This document shows, in pieces, positions 21,675 to 34,500 of a stretch of 64,000 nucleotides of DNA. Where the stretch lies: assembly GCA_021399435.1 (NCBI GenBank), contig JAJTUP010000019.1:682001-746000 (forward strand), written 5' to 3'. Source of the DNA: Diaporthe sp. PMI_573 (Eukaryota; Ascomycota; Sordariomycetes; Diaporthales; Diaporthaceae). The notes beneath the pieces are model-generated. The model did not search any database. It saw only the letters and a program-made list of their open reading frames with translations, and was not told where the DNA came from. The position numbers and the translations under genes are program-made. Position 1 is the stretch's first letter. Each line of letters begins with the position of its first letter.

Positions 21675-23825
21675 CTACAGCTCATCCCCGCTGAAGTCGT
21701 CCTGGAAGACGGCCTTGACGAGCTGCTTCTTGTTGATCTTGCCCATGGCGTTGCGCGGGATGTGGTCGACGACCCGCAGGACCTGAGGGATCTTGTAGTT
21801 GACGAGGCGGCCCTTGAGCGCGCGGCGCATGTCCATGGGCGTCCAGCGGCCGCCCTCGGGCCCGGTCTCCCTGTCAAGGATGACGACGGCGCCGACCTTC
21901 TGGCCCCACTTGCCCGACGGCACGGCCAGCACGGCCGCCTCGGCCACCTCGGGCAGCGATAGCAGCTCGCGCTCCACCTCGAGCGCCGACACCTTCTCGC
22001 CGCCCGACTTGATGATGTCGGCCGACTTGCGCCCCAGGATGAAGTACATGTCCGACGAGCCCGTCCAGTCCTGGCTCGGCAGCCGGCTCACCGCCTTGCC
22101 CGCCGCCGGCACCGGCCGCCGCACCGCCACGTCGCCCGTCTTGAACCACTTGCCGCCTCCGGCATTGTCCACCACGAACTCGGCGGCCGTGGCCTCGGGG
22201 TTGCGCCAGTACTCCTTGAACACGGTCGGCCCGCGCAGCTGGATCTCGCCGACGCGCTCGCGGCCCTCGGCGTCCGTCTCCCCGCCGTGGGCGATCACCT
22301 CTCCCGAGTCGACGTCCACCAGGCGCGCCTCGACCGACGGCAGCGGCCATCCCACGGACCCGTCGACGCGGTCGGCAAAGTCCAGCCCGCACGACAGCGC
22401 CATCCCGACCTCGGTCATGCCGAAGCGCTCCAGAAGCACGTTGCCGTGCGACAGGTCCTTCCAGGCGCGCTTGACGGGCGTCGGCAGTGCCGCGGACCCG
22501 GATATGCACAGGCGCAGGTTGGCCGGGGAGATGGCCTCGCGGGTGGCGGTTTGCATCTGTGGCGGGAGGGATTTGTGGGTGGCGAGCAGGCGAGAGTAGA
22601 CTGTCGGTACCACGGTGAAGAATGTGATCTTCTCTTGGGGCGGATCTCCGTGAGCGCTGTTGCCATTGGTAGTGATATTGGCAGTCGCACTGCCGTTGGC
22701 GTGACCGTTGACGCCATTCGTGGTGCCATTCACACCGTTGGTAGCGGCGCGGCCATTCGCCTCGGCGTGCTGCTCGTGCTTGTGCAGGAATGGCGCGGCG
22801 AAGCGCATCCACACAGCGTCCGCGTTGAACGGGTAGAGAAACTCGATGCTGCTGCCCGCGAACAGAGGTGTGAGGATTGCGTTGATGGTGCCGTGGATGT
22901 GGTGCAGCGGGAGCACGTGAAGCAGCCGGTCGGCGGGCGAGTATTCCCAGGCTCTGAGCAGGGACCGCGCCTGAGCCGTCATGACGGACTGCGGGATCAG
23001 CACGCCCTTGGGCCGGTTGGTTGTGCCCGAGGTGTAGAGCATCATGCCGGCCTCGCCGGGGCCGTCACCTTCCAGAGATACCGACTCGCGCTGGGACGAG
23101 CCCGGGTGCTTGGGGATCTCGACGTGCCTCGGCGGCGACACCAGCGGCAGGCTGAGGGTGTCCTCCGCCTTGGTGGAGAACTTGGCCGACGAGAGCAGCA
23201 GCAGGGCTTCGCTGTGCCCCAGGATGTATTGCAGTTCTGGTGCTGGGAAGGCCGGCGACAGTGGCACGGCTATTGCCCTGGCTGCTAGGACGGCCAGCCA
23301 TGTGACTACAGAGCATGTTCAGCGCACTTTCGAGAAGGAATGGATGGAACCATAATGGATTTCCCGGTCTCCCGGGTTCCCTTCAAGCTTACCTACATAG
23401 TCGTAACTGTTCTCCACGAGGAAGGCAATGCGCTCGCCGTGGATGTCGTCCCTTCCTGCGGCTTCCAGCAGCCGGTTGCGCATGCGGCACACATCGCCAA
23501 GCAGCTCGCCGTACCTGAAGGTTCTCTGGGAGGCCGAGTGGACAACCACGGTCGAATCTGGGTCATGGCCCGAGATGGCCTCGAATACAGGCAGCCGAGG
23601 CAGTGTCGATGCCATCCTCGAGACAACAACGCCGAGTCTATGCACAAAGGCGCGTTGCGGGTGGCGGTGGGGAAACCCGTGGCCCAGACGAAGTGGCCGT
23701 GGTCTTGTGAGTGGTGACGTTGAGATGGTGCAGCTGCTTCTGCTGAGTAGTCTCCTTGTGATCGCGGGCAGCCTCAGTGAAGGGCCAATGCTCATCATGA
23801 AGGGGAGGGAACAGGCGGACAACAA
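21675..23825 (-). CDS. AMP-forming acyl-CoA synthetase, ACSF3/malonyl-CoA synthetase-like
   Basis: Exons 23825-23393 and 23305-21675 give 687 residues. Intron 23392-23306 (GTAAGC...TGTAG) joins SYDYV to VTWLAVLAARAIAVPLSP in phase. The enzyme class activates a carboxylic acid with ATP to an acyl-AMP, then transfers it to CoA. The P-loop-like signature MLYTSGTTNRPKGV is present near residues 232-245, with Asn where Gly is usual. LLERFGMTEVGMALS, VGWPLPSVEARLVD and KTGDVAV resemble malonyl/methylmalonyl-CoA synthetases of the ACSF3 group; substrate is inferred. Between about 335 and 370 there is an Asn/Gly/Thr-rich insertion. The first 70 residues are Arg/Ser/Leu-rich with almost no acidic residues, as in a mitochondrial presequence. 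An alternative start at Met71 (23615) would give a 617-residue form without it. The gene ends UAG-GAC. Confidence 0.88.
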
Positions 23826-24773
23826 GCTGAGATAAGACCGGGGATATACCAGACAATTAACTGCGGCGAGTGACTGACTGCAGGCTCCGGTTCCCTTTTC
23901 CTGTCAGGGAACTCCGATGATCTGACCAGGGGTAGGTCAGGGTTTGGTGTGCTGGAGTTGCCCGTTTGCCATGTTACGCTGCCCGATCGGCCAGTTCGGG
24001 CCAATTATTTGGGACGCCGATGCCGACCACTCACCCACTCAGCTGCCGCCCGCCTGCCGCAGCCTACCGCCTGCCGCAGCCTATACCACACTACACAGTA
24101 GACAAGACCACGAACCGGACCCCCACCGCCTGCGAGAGCCGCTGCAACACTGCAGCCCTGGGGGGTTGCAATAGATCTCACGGTTCCTGGCGCCCCAGAT
24201 TTTTTGGGGGGGAGGGGGGGAGGGTTGGTTTTGCTGTGGCAGATTGATAGGCGTCCAGACACTTGGAGCCCTTCAGATGCGGGTGATCCGGGGGGTGCAG
24301 ACAACCTGTTTAAATAAGATGCCTCGATGCTCACTCACATTTTCTCAGCATGCACTAGAATTGGGCTGCAGGATTGTCACTTGAAAGAAAGGCCTTTGTA
24401 CTGAGCATGTCAGCGACCGGACGAGATTCGGGATGCAGTGCCGACTCGGCATCCCGAAAGAAGTGGCCCCCAGCGTCAAGCTTCCTTCCCGAATCTTCGG
24501 CATCTAAAACTATAAGACGGCCTCAACAGTTGGGCTTTGGTTGGCCATGTCATGCGCGTCCATTACACACCCATCAGCTCTTACACTGAGATCATGAGCT
24601 TGCTAGGCCACAATATCGTTCACAAGACCATAGAGGGGGGTGTTTCATCAATTCTGAGGATTTGGGTATCTCATTTGCTAAAACATAATCCCACGCCATT
24701 GCTGTCACACTCCACCTGTAATCATTGTACCCCAGCTTATAGAAGCAACCCAACACCATACCGTAATGAAAAG
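23826..24773. other. Gene-free upstream region of the acyl-CoA synthetase
   Basis: This tandem interval contains the synthetase promoter and the 3' end of the next minus-strand gene. A G-rich run (GGGGGGGAGGGGGGG-like, about 24204-24222) and a small CTGCCGCAG-CCTACCG duplication near 24056-24080 are visible. No coding feature was found. Confidence 0.5.
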
Positions 24774-27449
24774 CTACTTTGTGGTTCCAGGGGTCGAACC
24801 GGGCGTCTTCTTCGACAGAAACTTCCTGATGCGCTCCCTGTTCCTTTTGCTACGTTCCTCTTTTGTCTCGCCCACCCGCGCCTTGAACAAATCCAAACTG
24901 GCGTGGGACCTGTTTGACGATGCCGGGCTCTTTCTAGTTCCTATGCTCGAGCTGATCGATGATCGGGACGCAACTCTCCCGTGCTGAGGGATTGGCCTCC
25001 GACCGACTCCATCCTGGTTCAAGGCTGTGGCTGTCGTCACAGTCGATGCCGTCTGTCCCTGCATAGTGCGAGGCTGAGAGGCTGCGGGAGTTCTTGCCAC
25101 GGACTGCGGAGGTGGTGGTGGCATGGGCTCCTCGGACAGCCGGTCAGGCGTGCCCGGTATTTCATATACTGCTTGTGCCTGCGTCAGGAATGCCGGCTCA
25201 TTGCTGTTCGCTGGCCTCGACGGTGGCATCGCCGCTTTCTTGACGGGCGGATCGAATGAGTCTGACTCCTCATCAGTGGACTCGGCCTGTGATCTAAATG
25301 CTGGCGAGCTCTGCCTGGCCACTCTTTTGGTGGGAGGGGACACGGCTCTGTCGTTGGCTGGCATTTTTACACTGGCAATGGCACTTGAAGGCGACGATGA
25401 CCGCAGTGGTGCCAGAAGCTTCCTCTGGCTGGATCCCGACTTGAGAGCGGAATTAGTAGTTGTGGGTGCGTTGCGGCGACTCTGGCTGGGCTTCGGGGAC
25501 TTCCTGCTGGGAGGTGTCCTCACGATCCCTTGGGTGACCTCTTTTAAAGGGGCCTCTTCATCCTGAACTGTTCCCGGCTCCTGGGGGTTGAACGGAGAGG
25601 AAAATCTGGACCTGTGTGAGCCATCGGGTCCAGCTATATCGTCCCGGGGCGCGCCATCCGAAGGACCTTCCTCCGCTGTTTCGGTGTACTGCCTCTTTCG
25701 AGAGGAAGCAGGCACTATCGCGGCTGGTTCGTCTACCTCATTTGAGTCGTTGTCCCTAACTACAGCGGGTCTCACGGTTGCCGCTGGCCCGGGAGAGGAA
25801 ACGTGGAATTCTGGTGACAGCCTCGATCCAGATATTTCCTCTAACTCAGACTCGTCCGGTCCCGATTCCTCTCCCCGATCTTGCTCGTGTTCATCTGCCA
25901 TGTCCTCATCGCTCTCCTGCTTCGAATAGGCATCGGCAGCCGACGGGGCCGCCTCGATGTTTGCTCGGATGGATTCTCTGATTTGTCGCACCGCAGTTGA
26001 ATGTGCCTTCAATATTGCAGGCAGGTTGTCTCTTCGGATGATCTTTTTGATGTAGACCATGTCCTTAACATTCTCATTATACCACTGTGTGGCCTTGAGC
26101 ACCTCCTTGTATTTTCTGATCTGCGCCTCTCCGTAGTAGTCCATGTACACCGTCGAGTGCACGCGAACAAAATCATCATACAAGAACTCTGGGAGTGCTC
26201 GTTCAGACTCTAACTTTTCAACAGCTAGGCATGCCCTGATGAATGCTCTAGTGCTCTCTTCGTAGTCCGGATATGCCGCCTTGAACTCCTCGTACGGCGT
26301 GCGATGACCGACGGTGTGTCCAGCCAAGGACTGTTGTACTTTGGCAAGGTCCGAATGAGTCGGCTCAGGCGGGGGCTGGGCCGGGGCCGGGGCCATGGGA
26401 GATCCGGACGCCGTGTGTCGAAGGACGTTTTCCTGCTGTGTCGTAGTATCGCGAGGCCGACCTTCGTACGTTGGTGTGTAATGAGACGAGCTTTGCTCGT
26501 TGGGGTCCGCTGCGGACGCCGCCTGCAGAATATCACTACGCCGATGTTGCCCTACCGCAGCCTGCGAAGGGAATAACGGCGTGGAGACACTCGCGCTTGA
26601 AGTGTTGCGAGGGTCGTGGGTCGCCTCGGGTCGGGGCTTCGAATTAGACTCAAAGAGCGGCCTTGCTGACTCCGTTGTCTCATGCTCATTGTCTGAAAAT
26701 TCTATGTCCTCTACACGCCTTCGGTTGTTGGGAGGCCGCGCTGTCACACTGCCGACTTGACCTGTGTTACTAACAGTGCTTGGGATGACTTCGGCCTGAG
26801 CGGATGGAGGTGTGGCCGCTGGTAGGGTCGACTGCGCTGCTGCTACTCGATTTGCACCACGGTTGACTGGCGGATGTGGTTCCTCGCCCAAGGCCAAGAG
26901 AGGCTCATACGGCACTGGATCGCTCTGCCCAGTGCTGCTTAGAGGGCCAATGCCTAAGGACACAGGTGGTGCTTTCCTCTTCAGAGAAGTCGAGGGAGAA
27001 GCCAGCTGGTTTCTGAGTGGTGACACGAGCTCTGGCTGTTCGGTAGGTTGGACCGAGCTCCCGCCAGGCGGAGGACGAGACGGAGACGGAGACCAGGACA
27101 ACTGCGTGGCCCCATCATCGCCAGCTTGGTCGTCCTGGCCGAGTCTAGGGCTGGACAGCGGCTGCTCCGGCCTGCTCAGCCTGGGCGGTGCGCTTGGTGC
27201 AGCCGACGAGGGCGGCTGGGTGAAATTGGGTTGTTGTGACAGCTTTGAATGCCTGCGTGCATGGAAATCCCTGACATCCTGAAGGAGTCCTGGAGGGACA
27301 TTAATCATACCGCGGGGCCCCTGGCTGAGGTTCTCGGACCAGGCGTCAGGCCTCTCCAGCAAGTCCTTTTGCTCCCCAGGGATCTGGACATAACGGCGCC
27401 GGATCAGGCGGTCTGCCTGGACGAAATCTTGAGAGAAGGCGGTGGACAT
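24774..27449 (-). CDS. Unrecognised, largely disordered, probably nuclear protein
   Basis: A single open frame of 891 residues starts from the ATG at 27447-27449, which has A at -3. The frame stays open for 80 further codons upstream, with ATGs at 27671 and 27689, so the start is uncertain. I do not recognise the family. Two regions look folded and probably conserved. One is the N terminus (about 1-65: SQDFVQADRLIRRRYVQIP and NVPPGLLQDVRDFHARR). The other is a helical segment at about 383-495 containing YEEFKAAYPDYEES, LPEFLYDDFVRVHSTVY and ATQWYNENVKDMVYIKKI. The rest is Pro/Ser/Ala-rich with acidic patches and basic clusters such as NNRRRVED, SRKRQYTE and TKRVARQ that could be nuclear localisation signals. 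The C terminus is a basic helix (RSKRNRERIRKFLSKKTPGS). A chromatin or telomere role would be a guess. Confidence 0.6.
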   Translation of the reverse strand: MSTAFSQDFVQADRLIRRRYVQIPGEQKDLLERPDAWSENLSQGPRGMINVPPGLLQDVRDFHARRHSKLSQQPNFTQPPSSAAPSAPPRLSRPEQPLSSPRLGQDDQAGDDGATQLSWSPSPSRPPPGGSSVQPTEQPELVSPLRNQLASPSTSLKRKAPPVSLGIGPLSSTGQSDPVPYEPLLALGEEPHPPVNRGANRVAAAQSTLPAATPPSAQAEVIPSTVSNTGQVGSVTARPPNNRRRVEDIEFSDNEHETTESARPLFESNSKPRPEATHDPRNTSSASVSTPLFPSQAAVGQHRRSDILQAASAADPNEQSSSHYTPTYEGRPRDTTTQQENVLRHTASGSPMAPAPAQPPPEPTHSDLAKVQQSLAGHTVGHRTPYEEFKAAYPDYEESTRAFIRACLAVEKLESERALPEFLYDDFVRVHSTVYMDYYGEAQIRKYKEVLKATQWYNENVKDMVYIKKIIRRDNLPAILKAHSTAVRQIRESIRANIEAAPSAADAYSKQESDEDMADEHEQDRGEESGPDESELEEISGSRLSPEFHVSSPGPAATVRPAVVRDNDSNEVDEPAAIVPASSRKRQYTETAEEGPSDGAPRDDIAGPDGSHRSRFSSPFNPQEPGTVQDEEAPLKEVTQGIVRTPPSRKSPKPSQSRRNAPTTTNSALKSGSSQRKLLAPLRSSSPSSAIASVKMPANDRAVSPPTKRVARQSSPAFRSQAESTDEESDSFDPPVKKAAMPPSRPANSNEPAFLTQAQAVYEIPGTPDRLSEEPMPPPPPQSVARTPAASQPRTMQGQTASTVTTATALNQDGVGRRPIPQHGRVASRSSISSSIGTRKSPASSNRSHASLDLFKARVGETKEERSKRNRERIRKFLSKKTPGSTPGTTK

Positions 27450-28539
27450 TGTTGTCAGGCGTCGTGGAAGATCCACTCGAATAATTGGAGTGCCGCCGAC
27501 AGCAGCGTCGGCAGGTCGCGTCAGGGCCGAACCATCGGGTGGTCGATCACAGGCGTGGTGTGGGCGACAAGTCAACGCGACTCGATGAAGTGAGGCGCGT
27601 CCAGAGGGTCGCGATGCGTTGCCCCCCCTCCCCTGCAGCTCTTTCCCAGCGGGACCTCCACTCGCTGTCATGTGCTTCTTGGCCTGCAAGGTTGTGCGTT
27701 GTACTCCGTACGGAGTCCTTGGTGTTACTCGACAGGCAGGTCCAGGCCCAGTAAAACTTGTCCGTCACTTCCCATGACGCAGCAGCCTCAAGCCGATCCT
27801 TGCCCCGCGTTACAGTTGGACTAGGAAGGAAGCAGGGCGACGGACGTTGTGAGCGGCTTACGGTCCCGTCCCGCCCTGTCAGCCCAATAGACAGACCACT
27901 GAGGTAGGTAGACTACACACCTTCGTTCCTCCTCGCGAGGCAACCTTGAAAGCCAGGCTCACATGCAACCTCCGCTTGTGCTTTTCCCATCCAACTCAGA
28001 CACGGCCGCGCACCGGGCGTTCGCCACCGCCCCTCACTCTCCTCGAATATCGGCCAAATACATTTGTCACCTTAGCAGTCCTGCTCCTGCGCCTGCTCCT
28101 GCTCGCTTACGAAAATGTCATGAAGCTGTAAGCGGCCACTCTACTTCATTCGCTCAATAAACACCACGGGGGGCTGCGGAGACGACAGTCTAAACACGCA
28201 GTGCTCCCTCGCCTTCCCAGTGATTGGTCTGATGTGAGCCTATGATAACTCCCAGCTCCGTTCCTCCCTTTCCGCCTCCACAGGCATGTTCATACAGGAA
28301 CTGACGTAGCATGCGTGGCTGGCAGCAGGTGGCCCCGTCAGTCCAGCTTCTCATAAGGCGACTCCCCTCCGACCTCCGAGCCATGAATATCTGTCTGCTG
28401 GCCGTCCACGTCGTTCGGTTGCCTTGACCTTCGTAAAACACCTACCTGGCGAGGGACCGCCCTCGACACGCCCGGCAAAACGCCCCTCCATTTCAAAACA
28501 TCAACGACTGTTGCATCAGTTGGGTTTCCAAATGACGAA
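27450..28539. other. Divergent promoter region upstream of FAB1
   Basis: This 1.1-kb interval lies between divergent start codons. The CTCCTGCGCCTGCTCCTGCTCG-like stretch near 28080-28105 is a short imperfect repeat. The stretch just before FAB1 contains several short open frames with no coding character. Confidence 0.5.
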
Positions 28540-31500
28540 ATGGATCCCGCAAATCCTCCAAGGACACCTCTGTCCCCTGCGACCGCTTCTTCGTTCAGCG
28601 ATCTCAAATCTCGCCGTGAATCTTTCAACTCCATCTCGGCCACTTCCCAGGTAGACAAGGAGCAGATGGCACAGGCGCTGGACAAGATACATACCTCTGC
28701 GAGCCAATCCGATGTCTTGACCACCTTCAACGATTTCGCCCCGCCGCCCGCCTCCGCCCCCATAGAAGGCAAAGGTTCCCCTGGAGAGCTTGTGCATCAG
28801 GGCATCAGCGGGCTCTATAGTCGCTTCAAGGAGGCCGTTGGTGTCGGTGGAAAGACAGCCCTGCAAGAGCCGGAAGTCACGGAGCGCAACGAAGGGTCAT
28901 CCAAGAAGGCCAAGACGTCTCTTGGGTCCTTGAAAAGCGCAGAGGGCAGCGCGAGTCAATTTTCAGACTTCCCACCGAGTGCGACACCCTCACATGCGCC
29001 CGGCCCAGCGGAGGCCGTCTCGCAGCCTCCACAGTCGTCCAAGGCATCTTCTATTGCAACGGTTAGCACAGCAAAGAGTGCGCCTAGCCTCCCAAAGATA
29101 GTGAAGGGTGCTGCTCCCTCGGTTGCCCCAACCGCTGTGGCACCAATTACGGTCAGCGCCTTCAAGGATAGTGATGCGACGCGCGGAGTCACGAACCGTG
29201 TCGAGGAGAACAGTCGGCGGCCCAACCAGATGCCTGAGCTGAAGACCACCAGTGCCTCCAGGGGCTCGAGTATTTATGATCCATCAGATGCTAGGAACTT
29301 CTCTCACGGGGATTTGATCACCAACCCTAGAGGTGCGCGGAGAGACGGCTCCTTCAGTCTTGACGCTGCCTCAGACGATGCGTCCTTGAGCCACATCAAA
29401 TCAAATTCAACAGCTGGTGGGCTTGAGATTCCTCATCCTCGTCAACCAAGAGACAGTCTCAAGAAGCCGGCCGTGATAGACCGGATAAGTCGGTCCAGGA
29501 CATCGGCCGGAGGTCATTCCAGATCTTCGTCGATAGAAGGGACCGCTGAACCAAGCCCCATCAACATGTCGGCCCATGGGTCTGTTTACCATGAGTCTTT
29601 TGGTCACAATGAGAGGCCAGAGCAGTTCCATGGCGGCGGCATCAAAATCCCAGGCACGACCGCTATTGAGGGGCCACCTGGTGGCGTCAGCAATCGGTTA
29701 GAGATGATGAGAAAGCAGGTCCTCAGCAAGGAGTTCTGGATGGCAGATGAGACGACTAAGGAGTGTTTCCAGTGCGGCGCGCCATTCTCGGCTTTTCGGC
29801 GGAAACATCACTGCCGGACCTGCGGGTGCATCTTCGACTCCAAGTGTACCTCGACTATACCTGGTCAAAGATTCGGTGTCGCGGGCAACTTGCGAGTCTG
29901 CAAAACTTGTCTGGACGTCATAAATAGCAGATATGATAGCGGGTCTGATTCTGACAACGACTCTTATCTTCTGCCTGCTATCTTTCGATCTAATCCTCTG
30001 AAGCCTGCACCATTCGCCAAGGCCAACATGGACGACAACATGAGTATATCTGAGAGGACAGAGGATCATGACGACAACCGTATGGCGATAGCTCCAATGA
30101 TGGCAATCCCGGCCATGAGGAGAACCGGGGGTGACTCCGCAAATAGGCGCTCTGCGATTCTCGAAATCGACGCTGCTCCACAACTAAGTCGGCCGAGCTC
30201 GTCGCGCTCTTTGAGATCCTTAGCCACGAGCAGGCCACAATCCTCGGGCCACAGGAGGCATCATTCGAAACATAACCTATTGAATCGCCTGAAGGGCTCC
30301 CCAGTTCAAGACGACTCTGCGCCGTTCCGCAAGTCAGCCAACGAGGAACTGCAGAGAAAACCGAAACTGCCAGCCTTCCATGATGACAACATCATTGACC
30401 CTGAACTTGCCCCGTACATGTCTGACGAATCAAGCGGTGATGAGCAGCAGATGAGCATATTTGCCACCATGAATAGCAGTGACATAACTCCGTCTAGTCT
30501 CGACCCTGACAAGTCAAATTTTGGCCCTTTTTTGAACGCAGGCCGCAGGCACAAGATACGCGGTGAGAAGAGCATCAGCGGATTGAGCTTTACAAGTCGT
30601 GGGCCGCCAGATGACGGTAATGCCGGTGTCACCGTAATCAATCACGGGAGGCCAGGTCGGCGGAGGAACATGAGCACCACGAGTAACACCGCTCACCATC
30701 TTCGATCGCCTCGGCCGAGATCTGGCATATTCAGAGGCCCAGGGGCATCGACCGAATCGCTTGCCATATTTGACCCGGCCACACCCATCGAGCCGACGTC
30801 GCTCATGAGGAGCAACACTATTCGGAAGAAGTCAACACAGGATGATGATTTACCCGCGGCCAGCTTGCAGCATGTTCAGACACTTTTCGGGCAATTGCTT
30901 CAAGACAATGGGATTCAGAATCCACTTGCATGGGAAAAGGCCCTGGTACCAATCCTTGTTCGATGCTCTAACGATGTAGACCCCGACACTCGAGTCGGCG
31001 ATCTGATGGACATCAGGCACTACGTCAAGTTGAAAAAGATACCAGGGGGGAAACCGGGCGACACAAGCTATGTTTCAGGGGTCATTTTCACCAAGAATCT
31101 TGCCTTGAAGAGCATGCCCAGGCGAATTCTCAATCCCCGCATTGTCCTCGTGTCCTTTCCTATCGAGTACCAAAGACATCAACAACAGCACTTCATGAGC
31201 TTGCAGCCTGTTATTGAGCAAGAAAAGGAATTTCTGCGAATGGTGGTGAATCGCATCATTAACCTTCGGCCTCACGTACTACTCGCACACAAGTCCGTCT
31301 CAGGAGTCGCTCTACAATACCTCTCGGAGGCTGGTATAGCTGTCGCATACAATGTCAAGCTTGCGGTCATCGAGGCCGTGTCGCGGTGTGCCAAGGCAGA
31401 CATCATCGAGACCTTGGATATGCTGGTCCTGCCTACTCAGGTCGGTCAAGCTGGCGGGTTCGAGGTCAAAACCTACGTGAACAATAGCTTTCCAGGCCGG

Positions 31501-34500
31501 AAGAAGACATACATATTTATCTCCGGCTGCAAGAAAGAGTTGGGCTGTACCATTGCTCTTCGAGGTGCCTCAACAGAAGTGCTCGACAAAATGAAGAGCG
31601 TCACGGAGTTCATGACTTACGTTGTCTACAATTTGAAATTGGAGGCTGCCCTGCTCCGAGACCACTTCGTGTACATGGGTACAGATCCAGATACTGCACC
31701 GACACCGTCGAAAGATGGCCTCGGCCAAAGCCTCAGATCGCTGCCGAGTTTCGAAAACAAGAGCGTGCTGGGAGCTTTATCAACCAACGGCGACCAACCC
31801 GCGGACAGCGAACAAAACACGCAGTCTCAGGCTGACTCGGATCCAAAGACAGAGGAAAGCCAGCCTCCTGATCCTATGCCACCGCAACCCCCTGAGAAGA
31901 CCCCAAGTATGCTGTCACTGCACTCCGCTCACTCAACACACGACAGTCATATTCCTGAGGATGTGCCAGCGCCACAATTCTACAGTGAAATGGTTGCGAA
32001 GTATGAGACCAAAATCCTATCTGCTTCGCCATTCGTCAAATTTACACAGCCATACCTGCTCGTCAAGGCACGAGAGCAAGAGCGCCGGCTGGTATATCTG
32101 AAGCGACTGCGCGATCAAGATATGATTGAGGAATTGGGAGAGAACGAGAATGCCAAGCCGCAAAAGTTCCAACTCATCAAACCAGAAATGGTGCACAAGA
32201 TCGGACAGAAGGCGCCTCGACAGATAATGGAAGTGCTACACGCGGTCCACGACGCCGAGTATGACAAGGCCCTGTACAACTACAGAACACAGACTCGTCA
32301 GTGGGAAAACTTCATTGCAGGTGCCCTGGACCTGTTTGACCCTTATTCGCACCAGAACATTGTCGTTCTTTACTCCGTCATCTGCACAGAGACAAAAATC
32401 CCGTGCTCCGAGCCTGGGCTGATCGCCTTTGGTTTCTACCACGATGACCCTGCCGACAATATGGACCCAGATTGCACCTTGGGTCAATACATTGAGGATC
32501 TCTGCGGAAGTGCTGACTCCATCTGCCATGCTAATGGCTGCGACCGTCAGATGGCTCAGCACCACCGCACTTATGTCCACGACGAGGCACACATCACTGT
32601 CTTCATCGAGAAAAATGCCCCACTACCTTTCGACCCGACTCTGCTGAAAAAGGATGAGGTGGTCCCGCAAGATGGGGAAGATCCAGACGATCCCATCTAC
32701 CTCTGGAGTTATTGCAAGATTTGCAAGAGGGATATGGGTTTTGGGTCTTTATCGCCCACTGCGAGGAAATATTCATTTGGAAAGTACCTGGAGCTATCGT
32801 TCTGGGGTCGGGGACTCAAGTGTTGGCCAGACTTGGAGTGCCCACACGACTACCAAAAGGAGCACATCCGTTATTTCAACTACCATGACACGTCTATGAG
32901 GGTCCACTTTGATCCGATTGACCTCCTTGAGATCATTGTACCACGCACTCGCTTGACGTGGAAAGTTGATAACGACCTCAGGCTGAAAAATGACATCTTC
33001 ACCAAGGAAGAGCAACGGTGGAACCGCTTCATGAACTCTGTCAAAACGAGGCTGAAGAGCATCCGGATTGACAGCGTCCTCCCCGAAAAGGCTGATGCCT
33101 GCAAGGCCGAAATCGAGAGACTGACTAAGAAAGCCTCGGAGGACCAGCCGAGGATGATTCGTGAACTGCAAGCCACATACATCAACTCAGCATACTACGA
33201 AGTTATACCACTCAACCGGGTTGTCCGCACAATGATAGAAAGGGTCGCAGAGTGGGACTCTGCCTTTGCCAAGTTCGAAGCCGATTTCCTATCTGACAAG
33301 GATGTTAGGCAGATAACCATCAACCAGTTGAAGAAAATGTTCTCTGACAATGACTCCAAAGAGTCTCTGCCTGTTTCTGCAGATGGTACCAGCATTGCCT
33401 CGGCGGACACGGACGAGAAGACGTCGCCGCCAACAACTCAGGGTTCAGTCATCGAGATCAACGAAAAAGCCCAAAGTGAGCCGCACTTGCCTGCTACTTC
33501 ACCGAAGCCTGATGAGCTGCTGAATAAGGATGAAGGCGTGCGAGAGGGGAATATTGCGGTTTCTGATAATACCGAGATACCAAAGCCAGAGGTTCACGGT
33601 CCAGGCCCAGCGTCGTCTAGCGATCCTGTAGCAACAAAGGACGAAGAGCCGGCGCGGGACCATGCAGCTGAGCAGAACGGTATCTCTGATGCTGGAGACC
33701 ACGATAGCAAGCAGGAACCAGCTGTCGAAGAGTCCCGGGTGCCTCAGGTGGAAGTTGATGAGACCAAGGCGGACTCTCCGCCGTCTACGGAAGCAATGGA
33801 CATTCCTGAGACGCTGCCGGTCACCCAGATTCCGACTCCAGTGCATTCCAAGGCACCTTCGCGAAATCATTCACGGTCTACTTCTTTGCGGCCCGATTCC
33901 TCGCTGTCACTCACAGAGAAGGTAGAGCAGTTACGGCGCCAGCAACGAGAAGCTGCTGCAGCAGAGCCCAACAGTGGAAGAGAAGGCAAAGATATTCCGA
34001 AGGCTCCAGAGAAAGGTTCATCCCGTAGGGCGGGAATGACGGTGTCGCCTCCGATCACTCGTGCCATCTCTCAGCCTATAGGTGTTCTCCCTAGAACGCA
34101 GGCGGGAATTGGCAGGCCACTTCAGGCCAACGTACCGAAAAGTGCTGAGCTACCTGCAGGAGGAGACTCCCGGCGTATTTCAACCGCCGAGTCCACCAAG
34201 AGCGACAAGTCCAAGCTTTCGGATAGATTTGGGCTTGCAGCTCTCAAGACCAAGAAAGCCGGGGGATCCTCGATCCCGCGGTACGTCCACAAAAGGAAGG
34301 AGACCAAGGTGTCGAACCTTGCTCGACATTTCGAGCAACTGAGCCGTGAGTTCGAGAAGGAGCGCATCCGGGATCGCAAGCAGAGAGCCGCCAAACTTCA
34401 ATCATCTCGTGCATTCTTGCCACGTACTTCGGCGAAGGCGATAGTAGAAGTCTACGACGATGTAGACCAGGCTGTCTTGGAGCCAGGGCCGTCCGATGAT

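Noticed and set aside
22287..23288. Open frame of 333 codons antisense to the acyl-CoA synthetase
   Set aside because: The sense strand has the unmistakable adenylation motifs; the antisense translation has no recognisable character.
24779..24800. T-arm-like word GGTTCGACCCCTGGAACC on the minus strand
   Set aside because: It lies in the last codons of the unrecognised minus-strand protein (KTPGSTPGTTK). No acceptor stem, D arm or anticodon arm can be built around it.
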